Source of the DNA: Armatimonadota bacterium
GTDB taxonomy: Bacteria; Armatimonadota; Fimbriimonadia; Fimbriimonadales; Fimbriimonadaceae
Assembly (NCBI GenBank): GCA_023392285.1
Contig: JAEVZK010000112.1
Span: 1 to 15,258, forward strand
Direction: 5' to 3'
Length of the DNA stretch: 15,258 bases
Part shown: in pieces, positions 13,867-15,258 of the stretch
How positions within the stretch are numbered: position 1 is the first letter of the stretch
Layout: every line of letters begins with the position of its first letter
The notes under the pieces: generated by a model
The model's database searches: none
Seen by the model: the letters and a program-made list of their open reading frames with translations, nothing else
Told to the model about the DNA's origin: nothing
Position numbers and translations under genes: made by a program

Positions 13867-14925
13867 CTACACCGCTCCCGTCGTAAACGCCTCCAATCTC
13901 GCTTCCATGAACTTGAATCTTGGCACTGGCGCTTCCCCTCCGAAATTCAGCGCGACAAGCGGGCGCAACACCTGTTCGGTGATGACGGTATCGGCGAGTT
14001 CCGTGCGCAGCGCCTGGAGCTGCAGCAGGAGTACCTGAAGATGAACTTTCCCCATCGCCAAGGAGCCGACCCGCCGTCCTTCGTCCGTGGTGAGAGTTTG
14101 GCCGAGGACGCTTCGCGCAATTTCACGATTATGAAAATCGAGCGCGTCCATAAAGCCGGTCGAGGTTTCCTTGGAAACCTGCAGGGTGGAAATCTCGACT
14201 TCGTTCGGAAACACTAACGATGTATTGTTCTGGAGATCTTTTAGAGCGTTGACCAGAGCTTGACGATCGTCGCTTGAAAGTGCGGAGTCGTACTTTCCAA
14301 ACACCGTCGGCATCGCGAATCGCTCAAGGTGCAGCTTCCAGGCAGCCAGGAGGGTCTGCTTCGCTGACCAGTGCGGATACGCGCATTCTAGATCGCTGCG
14401 GCCTTTGGGCCGGCCATACCCTCCCCGGTTTGCCCAGAGGATGAACTTGGCGCGTGGCAGTGTTACCTCCGCTTCGCCGGGAACGGTCAGCCTCAGTCCC
14501 TCCACATTCCCGAACGCGTCAACATCCATCCCGAACAGGGACGGGTCTTTCGGATGCGCGGCTTTCAGCCAGATCCGGCTCCCTTGCTGTTCGAAGACCA
14601 TTTCTTGGATGGACCAGCCTTTGGCGAACGCGTCCATTGCCTGACGCAGGATGTCATTGGGTGAACCTTCCATCCGTTCGATTGCCTCTTCGACGAAGCT
14701 CTTAATCGTCACATCGGGGCAGTCGATCTTCCAATCCGCCGCGAGCACTCCTAGCTTTTTGACGGTGAGCGCCGTCTGCACCATCGAGTCATTCTCCATG
14801 GCGTCGATGGCGCTGGGCGCGAGAGAGCCTGGCGCAGGTGCTGGGTAGGCGAGGGCGCGGCGCTGGTAGATCGACAGTTGCTTCGCCTGTTCTGCTCCGT
14901 CACGCTTCTTGAATAACTTAAACAT
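13867..14925 (-). CDS. phage portal protein, Mu gp29-like (DUF935)
   Basis: A 352-residue protein of the DUF935/Mu gp29 portal family, the ring through which DNA enters the phage head. The N-terminal LSIYQRRALAYPAPAPG is followed by KKLGVLAADWKI (56-67), the conserved core near 93-112 (LRQAMDAFAKGWSIQEMVFE), FILWANRGGYGRPKGRSDLE (161-180), MPTVFGKY (205-212) and the diagnostic VLGQTLTTDEG (273-283), then VLRPLVALNFG (319-329). Family members are usually near 450-510 residues; this one stops soon after the LNFG segment, so the C-terminal part looks missing. TTTAGGAGATG precedes ATG 14925. It follows the terminase gene by 10 nt. It may be a shortened but expressed remnant or part of a domesticated head module. 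Confidence 0.85.
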   Translation of the reverse strand: MFKLFKKRDGAEQAKQLSIYQRRALAYPAPAPGSLAPSAIDAMENDSMVQTALTVKKLGVLAADWKIDCPDVTIKSFVEEAIERMEGSPNDILRQAMDAFAKGWSIQEMVFEQQGSRIWLKAAHPKDPSLFGMDVDAFGNVEGLRLTVPGEAEVTLPRAKFILWANRGGYGRPKGRSDLECAYPHWSAKQTLLAAWKLHLERFAMPTVFGKYDSALSSDDRQALVNALKDLQNNTSLVFPNEVEISTLQVSKETSTGFMDALDFHNREIARSVLGQTLTTDEGRRVGSLAMGKVHLQVLLLQLQALRTELADTVITEQVLRPLVALNFGGEAPVPRFKFMEARLEAFTTGAV

Positions 14926-14935
14926 CTCTCATCTC

Positions 14936-15258
14936 CTAAATCTTTGGGTCGAAAGTTCGGCGGTTTCCGCTCGCGATCCGAATACCGCCGCCGCAAGGCA
15001 ATTCGAAAACGGCTAAAGCAAGCGCGATCACCAGGTCGTCGTGCTCGCCAGCGCTTGCCTCGAGCTTCGTGTTTCCCGATCTCGTCTGGTGGAATCGAAA
15101 GGATTCCAGCTCGCGCAGCAAAGGTGGATTGGGCCGCATCGTGAGTCGTTCCCGCTCGATGACGCTGGCGAGGTGATTCACCAGCGTGGTTTTGCTGGAC
15201 AAGGTGAACTTGTATTCACGAATCGAGTGTCGCGGCACCGCGTCGCGAAGGTCCCCGA
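14936..15258 (-). CDS. terminase large subunit, C-terminal part, cut by window end
   Basis: An open frame with no start in the window runs in from the right edge and ends at TAG 14936-14938, giving about 107 visible residues. The segment GEHDDLVIALALA is the RNase H-like nuclease signature near the end of large terminases, and the preceding KFTLSSKTTLVNHLASVIERE with LTMRPNPPLLRELESFRF fits the usual 'sK-x-x-l-x-x-L-x-x-x-i-e' lead-in. The enzyme cuts and pumps DNA into heads. It sits directly before the portal, the normal phage order. An internal GTG at 15236-15238 is not the real start, because the frame continues upstream. Confidence 0.85.
   Translation of the reverse strand, partial: GDLRDAVPRHSIREYKFTLSSKTTLVNHLASVIERERLTMRPNPPLLRELESFRFHQTRSGNTKLEASAGEHDDLVIALALAVFELPCGGGIRIASGNRRTFDPKI

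Overview
The window looks like chromosomal DNA of a free-living bacterium with moderately high GC. The 16S rRNA gene has the variant 'CCGTGAGGTGTACGGTTAAG' in place of the usual proteobacterial form. Together with the stand-alone 16S unit, heptanucleotide intergenic repeats and weakly Shine-Dalgarno-led genes, it suggests a deep-branching phylum. My best guess is Armatimonadota (Fimbriimonas-like), as a low-to-moderate confidence inference from 16S signatures.

Layout. The left edge holds the 3' four-fifths of RNase P RNA (rnpB, +). Nearly every other gene is on the minus strand. A small nucleotidyltransferase/helper pair (318-979) lies downstream of a self-contained 16S rRNA unit: promoter near 2852-2881, leader and trailer strands that pair into a processing stem, gene at about 1119-2627, terminator at 1001-1028. 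No 23S, 5S or spacer tRNA is attached. Next come dxr-rseP (3022-5472; isoprenoid precursor synthesis and a site-2 protease), a cluster of palindromes (5557-5629), and a three-gene overlapping operon: zinc-ribbon/TPR membrane protein, secreted TPR protein, PilZ (c-di-GMP-binding) membrane protein (5636-9183). A small sigma-region-4-like regulator and a luciferase-like monooxygenase follow (9249-10800).

The right third is accessory in character. At 11038-12284 lies a candidate toxin-antitoxin-chaperone (TAC) operon: a HicA-like protein, a HicB-like antitoxin with an unusual C-terminal tail ending in FAYAA, and a SecB-like protein whose start overlaps the antitoxin stop. It follows the terminator of an ECF sigma factor gene (12477-13106) that has no adjacent anti-sigma gene. 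A small unknown gene (13473-13814) is bracketed by period-7 repeat DNA, with an 11-unit CCATTNN array on one side and a degenerate AGTNNNN array on the other. The right edge is a phage packaging fragment: a Mu gp29-like (DUF935) portal that looks short for its family, and the C-terminal end of a terminase large subunit running out of the window.

Most likely to repay attention: the TAC operon with its degron-like antitoxin tail, the isolated 16S unit, and the heptad-repeat-flanked gene next to the phage remnant.
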